Origin: Gnetum montanum
Lineage: Eukaryota; Streptophyta; Gnetopsida; Gnetales; Gnetaceae
Length of the DNA: 64,000 nucleotides
Assembly (NCBI GenBank): GCA_015680685.1
Contig: MNCI01017832.1
Location: 1,536-65,535, forward strand
Direction: 5' to 3'
This document shows, in pieces, positions 43,680 to 56,460 of the stretch. The stretch's first letter is position 1; each line of letters begins with the position of its first letter. Below the pieces are notes generated by a model that worked only from the letters and a program-made list of their open reading frames with translations, was not told the origin of the DNA and ran no database searches. Position numbers and translations under genes: made by a program.

Positions 43680-45300
43680 TGAAACACCACAAAATTCGCA
43701 TGTTATGGCCAATTTTTATCATGTAGCTTTTACCCCATGAAACTCGAGGCAAAACATCATTGTAAATGTGTAGATCATAATCCATGAGAAGCAATCTCAT
43801 AAATTCCATACTTTTGCAACTAAAAAAATACCTCATATGTGGTTAAAGCCTCATTCTCCAAGTGAAAAAAGTCACTTAGTATCTATATTTGGGCTAAAGG
43901 GGGCAAGGGCCAAAAATGCCTTTTGGAAAGCCAAAAATGAAAATTTGATGAGTTTTATGGGGGTTATATACTTTTCTAAGATAGAAACATCTACAAGAGG
44001 TAAATCTTACCTACCCCTAATGTGGAAGGATGGGGGTTTTCCCCTCAGCATGGAAACCTTCCCTGCCTCCCCCCCAACCCCCTCCCACAAGCATGGAGAC
44101 AACATGCACAATGTGGAAACCTTACCCCCTTAACATGGAAGTTTCCACCAATGTGGAGGCTCCACCTCTAGCATGGAAACTACATGCCCCCAATGTGGAA
44201 GTTACAAAAGTCAAATTTCATTACTCCATGCACTCCAACATTGATCAACCACTTCAGAAATCATGGTAGAAGACTCAAGATGAAAGATTCATCTCCAATG
44301 TAGTAGGTGTGCCCCAACTACTATTTATAGTAAATAGAATGACCATGGGGATTTAGCACTTACTATGTCTTGTAACTCTCCAAATTTGGGCATCCATCTC
44401 ACATGTACAAGAGAGAAATTTGTAGAAATTTGATAACCAATTTTCAATAATAGTGTAGCCAAATTATAGCCATTTTGTAATACCATTCATAATCCAAACC
44501 TATAAAACCAAAATCCAAATACAATTTATAGCTTCTACTCTTTTTGTAATTCAATACCATTAGCATTGGTTCTAGAATCTTTGGGCAATTCAAGACTTTT
44601 AGAATTTTCACACTTGGGCATTTTTAAGCATTTAAGAGTCCTTGCAATCTTCCATATTGACATTCTCTTAAGCCCCAGTGTGGAAGCATTATAGTCTTTG
44701 CAACCCCCATGAGACTTGTAGATTTTTGGTGTCAACACTACATTTTTGGAACTCCCAATCCCTAGCAGTGAGCAATCTAACAATGAAATTTCTCCCTTCT
44801 TTCAACCCCCAATAGTAACCAAAATTGTAGATCTATAGTTTGTAGCAGAGGGGATTTGAAAGCACTAGAAGTAGTTTGGTATCTAGATCATGGAGTAGAT
44901 CACATTAACTTCAACGACCTTTGAATTCCTACCCTAGTGAACCCTCCTTTGGTCTCTCATGGGCATTTTCTACACACATTTTTAAAATTAAGTCTTTATT
45001 ATTTAAATAAAGTTTCAAGGTTTTATTTTTATGGGAAATCTACATTTAATTTTTGTTTTACATATTTGTAATTTTTGTATTATATTTTTGCAACTCTCTA
45101 TTTTCCATTTTGTAAGTCCCTAGGTGATTTTCTAGACCATCCAGAGCACCTTGAATCTAATTCTTTTCAAAGCCTTGGGAATTCAATGTTGAGGCTACTA
45201 CACTACATCTATTAGTTTTTCAATTATCAGTTTTTCTAGTTGCAACAGTTTTCTAGCACTAGAAGGATGCCTTCTTCCTAATCTCTATGACTAGATCTAT
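43680..45300 (+). repeat. LTR-like region of E7
   Basis: The 3' part (44850-45170) matches E4 30790-31090 and the insertion at 16400-16720: ACACATTT, AATAAA at 45006-45011, a T-rich stretch, and AAGTCCCTAGGTGATTTTC. The 5' part (43990-44215) holds repeated AGCATGGAAAC and AATGTGGAAG motifs that recur in the array at 62.6-64 kb. 44220-44840 shows nothing else recognisable. Exact ends and a PBS were not found. Confidence 0.55.
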
Positions 45301-46699
45301 TTTCCCCCATTTCCAACATTATCATTTGCAAGTTTTTTCTTAAATTTTTATAGCCAAAACTTTAAAAAAAATAAATGTTGGCCCTTCCACTTTGTGGCAA
45401 AAACTATAGCATGGAAGTTGCAGGTGGTTGGGTGATGGCTTTTCACACCAACTCTTGTAATTTTTTTCAGCCCAAAACCAGTGTTGAAACCTTCATCATT
45501 TTTTCTTTTTGCTGCTAATATTTTCTAGTTTCTAAAGTGGGTGGTGTAACTCTTCTAGAAACCATTAAACTTTTGGAAGTTAGCTTCCTCCATCTTTCCA
45601 ACCTAGGAAAATTAACAACATGTAAAACCAAGTTCTAGTGGAAAAACACCAACTTTCAACTTTGTTTTTCAGCCTTTCCCCCATCATCAACATTGGATTA
45701 TAAAGCTATGATATTTCCCCCATCTCATCCCCCTTCTTTCCCCCCCTACCTTACACAATGTAGAGGTAGTTGGGAGGCCAATATGGATAAGGCTTAATAC
45801 TAACATTTCTACCTTTCTATTTTGGTCAAGCGGTAAATCCCCATTGCCCCCATTTACTAATTATAGAAAGTGCTTCATTTTAAGCTATTTTTGTTTCCTT
45901 TGATCATTTCCAAATTCCACTTAGTAGGATTTACTTCTATTTTTTTCTTTTATAGCCTACTTCTTGGCATTTTTAATAAAATAGCATTGTCTCTTCTATA
46001 ATTGACCAAGTTTCCTTATAACTACACTAATAGTAGCTTAGATAAACAACCCATGAAGATTTGTAACCTCAAAGACCATGCCATAATGGAATGTAGGCAA
46101 TCTCGTATACTTATGAGACAAATTCTTAGCTACATGGCAATAAATAAAGAACATTATAACTTCATTTGTGCCAAGATCCAGGCTAGCATGCTAATCCCAT
46201 GAGTGGAAGTAGAGGCTAAGAGGGAATTTAAGTTCATCCATCATGATGGAAAGGAATATATTTCCACCCACTACAATTAAGTATCCCTAAATGACATCTA
46301 CACTAGCATCTTAGCCCTTCTCATTGATCTTGACAAAGATAACTGAAAGACTACCTCTGAGGGGCAACCAGAGGAGAAAGATGAATCTGGAGTAGAGTCT
46401 GAACCTAAAAGCCTTGTGGGTGGACTTTTCCAATAAGGAACCCCTAAGGACACATTTTCCACCTCTACCTCCTTTACCTCTTCCTCTTGAAAAGTTCCAC
46501 CAACTTCATCCCCATCATACCCCATGATGTTTAGGCCTACATCAATCATCACTACACACCAAGCATAATTAGTGTTGCAGCTAACTACCCTTTACTTCTC
46601 CATGTCCCTTGCTACCCAACCTAGGTCTATTTGACCAATGAAAATAATAGATACTATTGCTAATCCACTACTAACCATGTGGGATCCACCATGGAGCCT

Positions 46700-48930
46700 C
46701 AATCAACCTAGGGGCTGCACACCCATTTATCCTATTTGTGCCTCAGGTACCAGCACAAACCTCTTTTTCCTTGTTTGACCTGCAAGCTATGATCATAACG
46801 CAATCACTTCCTTCTATCTTGCAACCAATAGCAAGGCCACAAGCCTCACAATAGATTTCACATCCATATGTACAAACCCCATAGCCAATAGGGCCACCAT
46901 AGGAACCAAATTAATCCTTTTAGATGATCTAGGACCTAATGAAGGAGTTAAAGAGGCTCAAATCTTCTACTTCTCAAAGTGTCAAATGGACTTCTACTAG
47001 GATGATCTCATCAGTCCTATGGTCCTACCCTTGATACTTCCTCTTAGTGTATTTATCCCCCAATTCAGCAAATACAATGGAGAAGGTGGCCCCAATGCTC
47101 ATCTTATAACCTTCAGACCTAAGAGTTTACTATTGTAGCCATGGCCTCATACTAGCATGAGGATTTTTCCTATGTCCTTCACTAGAAAAGCACTTGATTT
47201 GTACCCTGAAGTACCTAGAGGATTCATATCCACTACTAAAGACTTGATAGCCTAATTTATTAACCACTTCAAGTATAACTTGAAGCTTAAAACCATGCTT
47301 GACCAATTCATGAAGGTCAAGCAAGGATCCCTTAAGCCTGTACAAAAGTTCATCCAACAGTGGAATGGACTATTGAATGAAATACCAAAGCCCGTAGACA
47401 AGATCCATGTTTTAGCCATTTTCAAGGGACTAATGAATGACTTTATCAAGTCAAAACTTTACTATCTTGATCCACGATTCCTCAACCAAAATTTTTCCCA
47501 AACCAAGAACATAGATGTTGCTATGGACGCTAGTCATGACCCAGCGTATGTAGCATATAAAAATCAACATACATAGAGGAACAAATAAAATAACAAACAA
47601 AACAATGTGTCTATAGCAATAGTGACCAAAGAAGCAAAGATCACCAACTAGAGGCCAAGGCACAACCCACCTAAGGCTCCCACTAACAACCAAAATAGTG
47701 AATCATCAACCTCTAGGGCCAATGCATCAACTGCCACTAGGACAAATTTTGAGTAGAAAGATCATAGTATGTACACAACCTTACCTTTGAAACCATCTAA
47801 ATTTCTAGATCAATTATTGAAGTGTGGGTGCATGAAATACAAATAGAAGCCATTGGAAAGAAGCACAAGAGGTTATGAAAAATAGCCAACAATCCCACTC
47901 AAGCAACAAAAGATGATCCCTAATTGCCTAGGTGCTTCAAACTAGACTACTTTTTCCATTATCACCAATGACCTAATCATGACATAAACTTCTACCTTGC
48001 ACTAAATGATGACTTAAAAAGGGTGATAAATAAGGGAAAGCTAGTCTTAGATTCTTCCAACCTAATCCAACCACAAAATCAGTTAATGTAGGTCTACAAA
48101 GACCCATTGAATGATAACAAAAGCCCTTACATTATCTCAACATTCAACATAGATGAAAATTGAATACTTGCAAGAGAATCGTACATGATCTAGGTATCCC
48201 CTTATGATAAAGAGGCTTCTTCAAGTTCCACCTGCATAAGATCTGCTTTTTTCAAAAGAGTACCATCACAAATGCCTTTGAGAAAACCTTTTGTCATTAG
48301 GGTGCCTCATTCTAGCACAAGCCAACCAACCAACCAACATGACCACACAACAACCTCCTATGGTGGGTAATGCTACCTCCTCTTCCTCACAACCAACACT
48401 TGACAACTAGAAAACATCAACCAAGAAAAGGAAGAAGAATAAGTAAAAGTCTAGCAACAAGGGTGATAAGCATATGGAGGCACAAAAGGAAGTGGAGCCA
48501 CTAAAGCACACTCCCATATCAATTATACCCATGACTTACTTTGCCCAACCTACTCCAACCAACAAGCCACAAGAGGACACCAAAACTCATAACCAAAAGA
48601 ATGAGAAAAAGCCCCAACAACCACAACCTGAAGCTAAAGTTTGCATTTTTGAGCACATGAACAAAGTGAAGCATAACTAGGGTGACAAGCCCATGGCCAA
48701 TGATAAAATATTTCTTAGTGTGATAAATCAAGTTAGACAATTCCTCAATCAAAAGAATACATCTCCAAGCTTGTATGACCTAATCATGAATTTTTCCACA
48801 CATCATGTGGCATTAGTAAAAATTTTCACTTCCATTCCCATTAGTGACAAAATCCATGTTGATGAGAAAGCTATCCATGCAATGTTGGTCCCTCCATCCC
48901 CAAATGAGGAAAAGTGAACACCCTTAGTAT
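46700..48930 (+). pseudogene. Gag of E7 (Tat type)
   Basis: Capsid-like block: FSKYNGEGGPNAHLITF (about 47072-47120), LDLYPEVPRGFISTTKDLI, then the open stretch 47280-47576 with LDQFMKVKQGSLKPVQKFIQ and LPEI-like sequence. A later block FFHYHQ-PNHDINFYLALNDDLK (about 47948-48020) resembles the Tat region around the zinc knuckle, but without a standard CCHC. The tail is Pro/Gln/Lys-rich. 45800-46700 upstream is coding-like in patches only. Numerous stops. Confidence 0.65.
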
Positions 48931-48959
48931 TTCACAATAGTGAAATCAAGGTTAATCCC

Positions 48960-49330
48960 TAAAATGATGAAGTAACTAGGGCTCCTCTATTCATAACCAT
49001 ACATGTAGTATAGTTTAAAGTGCATTGAGTGCATGTAGATGATGGGGCTATGACGAACATTATCCCATGCACCATTGTTGAGAAACTAGGTTTGATAGGG
49101 AAAATACAACATATATTAATAATTACCCTCAAGTCTTTTAATAGATCTAGGATTGTAATTAAGGGGTCCATCTCCTTGGATTTTGTGTTAAGGGAGTAAT
49201 TTATCACAACCTCCAATTTCTCAATGATGGAGGAGACACCAAGATTTAACCTTATCTTGGGAAGACCATGGTTAGCTCAATTATAGATCATGTCCTCACC
49301 CATCCATTAAGGAATTTACCTTCCTTATGA
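48960..49330 (+). pseudogene. Protease of E7 (Tat type)
   Basis: VHVDDGAMTNIIPCTIVEKLG (about 49030-49095): the active-site D-S/T-G reads DDG. Then NLILGRPWLAQL (49248-49285), the conserved C-terminal motif. One TAA lies between them (49198). A less conserved tail reads on to the stop near 49650. Confidence 0.8.
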
Positions 49331-49889
49331 GGAAGGTGAAATCATCATTCATGGTGATAGCATGGTTCCCTTGGTTATCAACAATATGAACATAGAGTAG
49401 GGATCTAATGTGGAGCATCAAGACGAAGATCCTAGCCATAAAATCTACTAACACAAGAGGGAATAGAAAGCCAACAATGATAATGATAGGAAACAAGATG
49501 CATTATGGGATGAACTCTCTTTTAACATCATCAATGAAGGTGATGGTGAATATAAGCTTATGCAAAGCAGACCTTACTCATTCCCTAATCTTTCAAAGAT
49601 TAGAAAGAATTTGTACAAGTGAAGTGTACATTAACCTTTCTATGCCCTTATAACCAAATGCACTGATGGCCATGTAGCCTAAACTTTATTTCTTAATTTG
49701 TTATACATTTTTATGTACCTTATTTTACTCTTTATCCATGTAGCCTATGTTTCTAATTTTATTTGCATTTTTACTTATTTATTATGGCCTTTTTTTCTTT
49801 ACTTTTTCACATGTTATAAACATAAAAAAACCTTAAAAAATTTTAAAACATAAAATCATGAAAAATTATATAGGTTTCTCTTCAACAAG

Positions 49890-50036
49890 GCCCACTATGG
49901 CCTTAAATTGGCATCACAGCTCAATATGGCCTTAAACTAGCATCATAGTCTACTAAGACTCTAGACTAGTGTCACAATCTGCTAAGAATCTAAACTAGCA
50001 TAACAGTCTACTAAGACTTTAAATTAGTAAAATGGC
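49890..50036 (+). repeat. 29-bp tandem repeat in the E7 spacer (five units)
   Basis: Five consecutive units of 29-30 bp with core TCTACTAAGACTnTAAACTAGCATCAYAG. The same unit occurs at 17629-17718 upstream of the E4 RT, so it sits between protease and RT in this family. Confidence 0.85.
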
Positions 50037-53000
50037 CTAATAATACCAAATGTATTTTTTATTATATTTCTTTTTTGTTTAGCCTATTACCACATTGAAT
50101 AACCATATAATTTGATAACCAAAATCATCAACATATCCATTTACAAATTTTATAATACTAGAATAATAATATATATATAGCCAAAAATGAGACCAAAATT
50201 TTAAATTTAAATTTAAAGTGTCAAAATATAAAAATAATAGTTATCTATAACATAGTCTTGACTAATACTAGCCATCAATAGTAAAACAAGAATATATAGC
50301 CAACATGTTACACTCAGCTGATGGAGGCTATTGAGGGCCATTTGGAGGAGGAAGTGGTGGGTCATTTCCATCCTCACTACTAAGGCCACCAATTTCTCCT
50401 AAGGCATAAAATACAACAACACATAGCTAGTTAGCAACCAAGATCCAAAACCATAAACAAAAATTTAAAATATAAGACAAAATATATCAAACATATGGAG
50501 ATTCTAGTTTCATAACTTCTAAGGGTAGATGTGAAAGGATTTTTTTTAAGATGAAGGAGGATCTGGTTCTCCATCATGTTGACCTAGTCAACATCCCCAA
50601 GATTAATGCTAGAAAGGATTCAAATCCTATCTACATGCATCCAAGTAGATTGCTCCTAAGTAATAGCAACCATAAAGGTCTCACTTTTAGTGGTGGTAAT
50701 TTGAGGAATAGGGAATTTCTCCACTATGAGAGTACTCTTAAAAATTTGATAAGAACTCTCATCTTGGATCCATTGGATGAACAACTCTCTCTTGCATTAT
50801 TCAACTAACTCCTCCTTAAGCCACTTAAGGTTGCTTCTTACCCCACTCTAGTACCCAAGCGCAATGATCTTTCCAACCCTACGACCTTATGGGAGATGAT
50901 GTCCATCTACATTTGTTATTCTTCCATCTCTTGTAAGAGTAGTATTTTGTCTCAAATGGTATTCTAATAGTGGGCTCACGTGATCTCTTTGATTCACAAT
51001 TCCTCTAAGTTAGCTACTTGGGATTCCACAAAGACCTTGTAATCTTGAAGATCTCTAATCATCTCCTCCTACCATTGAATCTTCTCCCTTAAAGGACATA
51101 ACCTATTCTCATAGGGATTTGTTAGACCTCTCTAGCTCCCATGAAGCTTTAGCACATGACATTACTAGATCAATAGTAGTCTCATATAACTTAAAGTATA
51201 TACTAGAGACATTGGAGAAAATATTTGATAAGGAGTTAATCTCCATGTCTTGGCTAGGGTTCCACTCCAAAGATGACACTACATAACCATAAAATTACAA
51301 CCCTAAACATATTATACAACCTAAGATAACCATAATACAAACATAGCCAAAAAACGAAGGGATATAAAATAAAGTCCTTACCTATCTCGGGTGCAACTTG
51401 ATGCAATTAGTTGATGATGTCCTTTGCCATCTTGTGCATCTACTTCACATTTTCTATGATATTTACCCATGGTTTTACATGAACCTTATGGACAAGGACC
51501 TCCACTAGTAGCTCAAGAGCTACTACAAGCATAACAATCATCAAATGGTTAGGACAAAAATAAAATTAAATAATAGGATATAATGAAAGTGTTAAGGCAT
51601 AGGCATACTAGGCTTCTCCTCTTCTTCTTCTAGAATGATGATCAGGGATGTACCTGAAACCACCTCACAAAATAAAGTATCTAGATCATTTATGTCTACT
51701 TGAGTTTGTTGTAGGAGTGCCTCCTCTACACACCTTTGTTCTTCCTTTATGGCAACTTGGGTTGCCAAGACCTAATGCTTTTTTACAATCATAGCACATA
51801 GGAAATCAATTAGCATATGAAACCGTAATATAACCATAAGTCTCAAAATAAAATAAAATATCCAAAACTTAAATGAATCATACCTATGACTACTTGCTAT
51901 GATGAATTAAGCTTAAACTTAAGCTTCTTTGGGGTTGTTTGGTTTGATGTTGATGATCCTTCCTCCATGAGCCTCTTGAGTTTCTCCTTGGCTACCCCTT
52001 TGGCCTTCCTATGTTGTAATTTGGAAATGTGATAGGCTCCTTATCATACATGCTATTAGGGGAATTACACTACTTATCATCAAGATCCTTGGTGGTAATG
52101 AACAATGAATCATCCATTCCCTCTGGTGGATTCTACACCTACACCATTGGATAAATGTGGTTTATCCAAGACCTAGAAAGTTGGCTTGGGTCTTGGGAAA
52201 TCCATTGTCCACTCTTCCACACCATAAAAAACTCCACAAACCTCTTCAAGTAACTTTCAAAAAATTCAAACTACATGTGAATTATGATAGAGGTGTCCCT
52301 GTGGAGTCTAAGGATCTCATCCAAAAGCCTAATAGCCAAAGCAACTACCTAGTTGAACTTGGGGCCATCTATTAATACTTTCTTAAAGGTCTACCCTTGC
52401 ATGATGCTAATCATCTTCTTTTGCAATAATAGTTTGGGAAATGCATGAGATCTGAAAAAAAGATATGATGCCTTTGCATCAAGGTTCATGAAGTTTTCCA
52501 TGAAAATTTTGGAATGGCCCATGTTGGTAGCAACCCACTCTAAAACTTCCTCATGATGGCCCAATTCCTTTAGTAGTCTGGTATAAACCTTTGCAAAAGA
52601 GGTCATCATCAATATCCATTTCAATCTTCATACCTCAAATGGTGGTGTGGAAGTGATCAACTTCTTCAATAAAAGAGTTGATGATGTTTAGCAACTCCAT
52701 GGCGGGGATGAAAGGGATAGGTGTCATAAGTAAATCAAACAACTCACATGTTAAATGTTTACTTGAATATACCTAGCTACCTGTACCTTCAGCCACTAAT
52801 ATGCTAGTATCACCTTATCAAACTTTAGGATGAGGCTATCCTTATGATAGCTTGCAAATGGCAAGGTGACACTAGCAGAGGTGGAACGTCCTGTAAAGAA
52901 CCAAACAGTTGGCATCAACAAGGCATGTTTAATAACTATTTAAAGTGATAGAAAACTTGGAAATTTCATAACCATAAAACATTAGAATCCATAGTCTTTA

Positions 53001-53543
53001 TGTTTACCTTTCTTCTTCTTCTTTGACATGGTTTGAGTAGAGGTACCAGCTGCTAGGGTATAATCCAAGAAGCTCTTAGAGCCCATCAACTAGTTATGTA
53101 TCATCCTTTCATCCACACACTTCTTGTAGACAAGGTTGAATCTACTAGTGTATGCATCAAAGTCTTCTCTTAACTATTCATATAACATATTTCTAATCTA
53201 GGAGCCCTTTGTGAATACATCTAGGGTGGTTTGAGCCTCTACCAAGGTTTGATCATTACTGATCAAGCCATGATCATTGACTTAATACCTATAAGAATTT
53301 CATAAGACTAATGAAATTAGAAAAGGTAGTTTAGCCAATAAATCCAAAGAAAACATAAAAACACCACAATAACCATGCTTACCCCTATAGATAGTACAGG
53401 GTTCTAGAACAATGTGTGGACTTAATATGCCACCATTAGAGTATTATCAACATTGTACTAGCTATACTTTGGAATGATTTAGATATTTGTAAGGAAGCAT
53501 GAACTAATCACGTCTACTATTCCTCATACTTTCTTATGAGGTG

Positions 53544-54479
53544 TGATGAGTGGTGAGGTACACCAAAACTGAACCATATGAATCACAAGTGTTTATGCAT
53601 GATCTGGTTGAATTCCATGGATGGGACTAGTTGTGGCATCTAGATCATCATGCCTTGATCACAGTTCATTATCTTCCCACTTGGACTAGTGGTAGCTTTG
53701 TCACATATGATTTAGTCTAGAGTAAGACATATCATTTTTAGTATTTTATATTTTATTGTTATACTATTAACAATTAGTTAAAACTCAATTTAGAATTAAT
53801 TCAACTAGTATAATTGCTAATTAATAATCAACTACCCTAACATAAGTATTTGATCCCAATTCTCGTGCACATCTTAAACACATATAACGTTGTTGGGTTA
53901 GCAAACATTAAGTGTTGCTATGATTATCAATAGTCATACACATCCTCAAAGTGATCGTACTTATGTGCTTAATTAATTACCATGCATGAAAATGTAAATA
54001 TTAACTAAGTACATGAAAAGAAAATCTAATCTAAGTCAAAGTGTTGTAATGAATAAGAATCAATCTTGATCTTATTTTCACCCATGGAATATATCCAAGT
54101 ACATTACTAGTCAAATAAGACTTTGTACAATAGGCCCAGATCCACTCTATGGACACTCATTGACTGTTCTCTAAGATTACAAAATAAAACTATAAGAATT
54201 TGGCTACAATATTGACAAAATTATGAAAAAATGATGCAAAAATATTTTCCAAACCATGCATCCAAGTGCTATATTTATACGCCAATCCATACCCCCCAAC
54301 ATTGGATATCTAATGTCACGTCCTAGGTTCTGAGGTCAAGTACCTAATGTTAGGGCCTTGTTATTAGATCCCTATTATTGAAGCCTTATTATCAAAGCCC
54401 TATTATTAGAGCCTTATTATCAGAGCCAACCAAAAAATTGACTTTTTATCAAATAACCTAGGCAATTGATGATTCATCA
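53544..54479 (-). repeat. 3' LTR of E8
   Basis: 936 bp with TGATGAG at the left end and GATTCATCA at the right end on the plus strand. The GGTACMCC terminal block is shared with the other family A LTRs. The inverted polypurine tract TACCCCCATG (54480-54489) adjoins. Confidence 0.9.
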
Positions 54480-56460
54480 TACCCCCATGATTAAATAAAA
54501 ACTCATCCTCAAGTTAACATGATAGGATCAAGCTTTCTTTACAAAATTTGAGAGGTATGGAATTATTGACTAATGCTAACTACTGATTAACTCTGAGTGC
54601 CATATTACAAAATTTTATTTAAGTGGATGCATATAAAATGATAGAGTGACAAAAAGATTAGACAAACTTTGAAGATTACAAAATTTGTAGATGTCTTTAA
54701 GAATCTACTGAAGATGACTCTTCTTGCTATTACTAATAGTGGTAGAATTTTAACATTGATTGTTATGTTGATACTTCTCTACTTATGCAAAACATTCTTG
54801 AAGGATGTATTGAAATTTCTTTTCATCATCCCATGGATCTAGCAAACATGTGATGCTTGAGCTACTATCTTATATGTGCTACGATTTGTCCATGGGCATA
54901 TCCTCCATTTTCCTTATCTTAGCTTTGTTTTCATGTGTATCAAAAGACCTTCTTTCTTAGGTGTTTCTTTTAACATCACCTAAAGTCACCAAAGGATCAA
55001 CATTAGTTTTGGTAATTTTTTTTCTTAATAATCAATCCTTTTCGGATCCCTTAGTTTTCTTTTAACATAAGGTGATTACATCATACTATGCCCAAGGCTA
55101 TAAGGTAATAAAAACCATCAAGCTATTCACATTATTTTAATCAAATACTATTATTTATCATGATGTTGAAAAATAAGATGTTGGAAAATTTTCAAAAATT
55201 TTAAAGCAAGCATCCCTAGCCCCCATGACTAATAAGTGTAACTTTGGAAGCACATAGGTGTTTCAAAAATTCAAAACAAAGGTCTAATTAAAAATATGGT
55301 CAAGAAATATTAATGGATATATAAATAGAAAAATAGGAAAATTAATGAAAAGATGAGAAGTAGTTCCAAAATCATGCATAAATTTAGAGAAACCATCACT
55401 GATGTTCTAGAAGATGTGAAGGTTATTTCAAAGCCATGATAAACAAAAGTTATGCAAGTGGATCCTCCCCAAAGATAGTTCCTACCATAATGCCCTTACA
55501 TAACCACTTCTATAAATGTCATGGGTACCTAAGAAGTTAAATGTAGAACATGTCTTTGTTCCAAACAACACAAAACTACCATGGGCAGGATGTTGCACTA
55601 TACTACACAAAACCAAAAGGCTCATAATAGCATGCAGTAGTGAGGTGAATAATGAAATGAGAAGGGATGATCTTTCATTAATTTGTTCCATATTTCCAAC
55701 CAATATGAGTCCACAAACACCTCAAAGAACAATCATCACTCCAAAAAGAGAAGAAAAGAGAAGAAGCAAGCAAGGGCCTTAGTTAGAGGGGTGCCTTCAA
55801 GCATGGGTAAGATGTCTTCCCAGCCCCATAACTAGTGCTTGTAGCCCATTATTGTATCTAAGGGATGTGCTTTGAATTCCCATTATTATTTGTTTTCTTT
55901 TCCCTCTTTTCTTTTTTTCTTTTTTTTTTGTATTTTTCTTGTTTTTTTTATGGGAACCACACCATGCAAATATAGAGCTTCCTTTTTATTGGTTGATGGG
56001 GGAGTGATAATACATTTCAAGAGGAGTCATAAACCACATGAAGGAAGTCAAGATGAGAACCCAAAAAGTCCCCTTGAGGTCACATCCCTTACCATTCCCA
56101 CTTGGTCATTCCATCTCTCTTTAAGGTACAATGATCATTGATTACTTTTAGTTTCATAAAAGAAGAACCAAATTGTTTTCATGAAAAGACCTTTTGTTTA
56201 GATAATTGGAGGGATGGATGAGGTGGTCTCACTGCTTTACACAATTACTTGCCCAATCATCTTGATAGCATAGTACAAAAAAATCCAACACATAGTCTTG
56301 ACTTCTACATTATGACTTGGCAATATTATTAACAAAAAAATAAAAATACATTTTAAATCAAAAGGAAAATGACTCAAGAAAAGAGAAAAATATAAAGTAA
56401 AGAAAAATATTAAGAAATGGAAAACCTATGAAGAATTAGAAAATTCTAGAACTGATAACC
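54480..56460 (-). other. 3' region of E8
   Basis: Non-coding sequence collinear with parts of the E2 and E5 3' regions (T-rich run near 55900-55950 inverted, the GGCCTTAGTTAGAGGGGTGCC block at 55777). The two coding-like blocks seen in E2 and E5 are not recognisable here. Confidence 0.6.

Larger units (their letters stand above)
36910..43680 (-). mobile_element. E6: decayed Athila-like element, no LTRs
   Basis: Minus-strand order from right to left: gag (about 43620-42000), protease (41830-41240), RT (about 40800-40000), RNase H (40000-39400), integrase (39300-38300), 3' region (38300-36910, recognisable from the GGCCTTAGTTAGAGGGGTGCC block near 37350 that also occurs in E8). Both ends are truncated and no LTR remains. 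Part of gag is disturbed by a probable scaffolding error at 42391-42946. Confidence 0.75.
43680..50250 (+). mobile_element. E7: Tat/Ogre-like element, 5' half (LTR, gag, protease, spacer)
   Basis: A family B LTR-like region (about 43680-45300), a gag (about 46700-48930), a protease (about 48960-49330) and a spacer with 29-bp tandem repeats (49890-50036). Typical Tat RT-RNaseH-integrase does not follow; instead an antisense, intron-containing pseudogene starts at about 50.3 kb. Whether E7 extends to the right as one very large element is open. Confidence 0.6.

Noticed and set aside
44030-44269. Pro-rich ORF in the E7 LTR-like region
   Set aside because: It is a reading of the repeated CATGGAAAC/GTGGAAG motifs and C runs, not a gene.
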